From JAYZDB01 sp036338025 (GTDB taxonomy: Bacteria > Planctomycetota > UBA1135 > UBA2386): a stretch of 6,770 nt of DNA. Both the position numbers and the translations under genes were made by a program. The stretch's first letter is position 1. Each line of letters starts with the position of its first letter. Shown one piece after another: positions 6,706 through 6,770 of this stretch. The DNA lies in NCBI GenBank assembly GCA_036338025.1, contig JAYZDB010000017.1, positions 1-6,770 of the forward strand. Reading direction: 5' to 3'. Below the pieces are notes generated by a model. That model was not told the DNA's origin. It was given only the letters and a program-made list of their open reading frames with translations, and did not search any database.

Positions 6706-6770
6706 GATACGGCCACCGATGACGGTTGGAAGGTCTGCTGATCCAGAGTCAGAGACATGAAGCGCCCCGA
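6706..6770 (-). other. Upstream edge of the cstA-like gene
   Basis: These 65 bases precede the chosen GTG. A weak Shine-Dalgarno GGTGG lies at 6717-6713 on the minus strand. No clear promoter is visible; it probably lies beyond the window. The transporter frame has no stop here but also no ATG, GTG or TTG codon. Confidence 0.4.

Noticed and set aside
5365..6741. A 458-codon plus-strand open frame opposite the cstA-like gene
   Set aside because: Its product is rich in His, Arg, Gln, Asp and Gly without motifs or a membrane pattern, and it lies entirely antisense to a gene with clear family signatures. In high-GC DNA such antisense frames stay open by composition.

Overview
The window is a moderately high-GC bacterial chromosome segment with four protein-coding genes: two on the minus strand at the left, one on the plus strand in the middle, and one on the minus strand at the right. 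The left gene is cut by the window edge. An HAMP-type sensor kinase, a cleavable-signal secreted protein, non-ATG starts (TTG twice, probably GTG once) and a short CstA-type transporter suggest a free-living environmental bacterium, probably with a Gram-negative envelope. A Planctomycetota-like origin is possible, but no marker gene fixes the taxonomy. No mobile element, CRISPR array, tRNA or rRNA was seen.

Layout. Positions 1-2505 (minus) hold a two-gene transcription unit. A secreted protein of 342 residues, resembling a strongly diverged FMN-binding (RnfG/NqrC/NosR-type) domain that may be duplicated, comes first. A membrane sensor histidine kinase follows only 4 bases after its stop codon. 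Positions 2506-2842 form a divergent intergenic region. Positions 2843-4180 (plus) encode a complete FAD-dependent oxidoreductase of the protoporphyrinogen-oxidase / UDP-galactopyranose-mutase-like group, probably acting in sugar or surface-glycan metabolism. Positions 4181-4926 are a 746-base gap between convergent genes with no convincing gene. It contains a clear intrinsic terminator reading leftward (stem 4493-4523) and two weaker hairpins. Positions 4927-6705 (minus) encode a CstA/BtsT-family peptide or pyruvate transporter.

How they fit together. Only the secreted protein and the kinase look functionally coupled, through tight spacing and their order. The simplest reading is a periplasmic accessory or ligand-binding protein feeding a membrane kinase, possibly for a redox or flavin-related signal. 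The response regulator is not in the window and may lie past the left edge. The flavoprotein and the transporter appear to be independent single-gene units. The most interesting point is the possible two-copy degenerate FMN-binding protein paired with a histidine kinase; this rests on motif reading by eye and needs profile or structure comparison.
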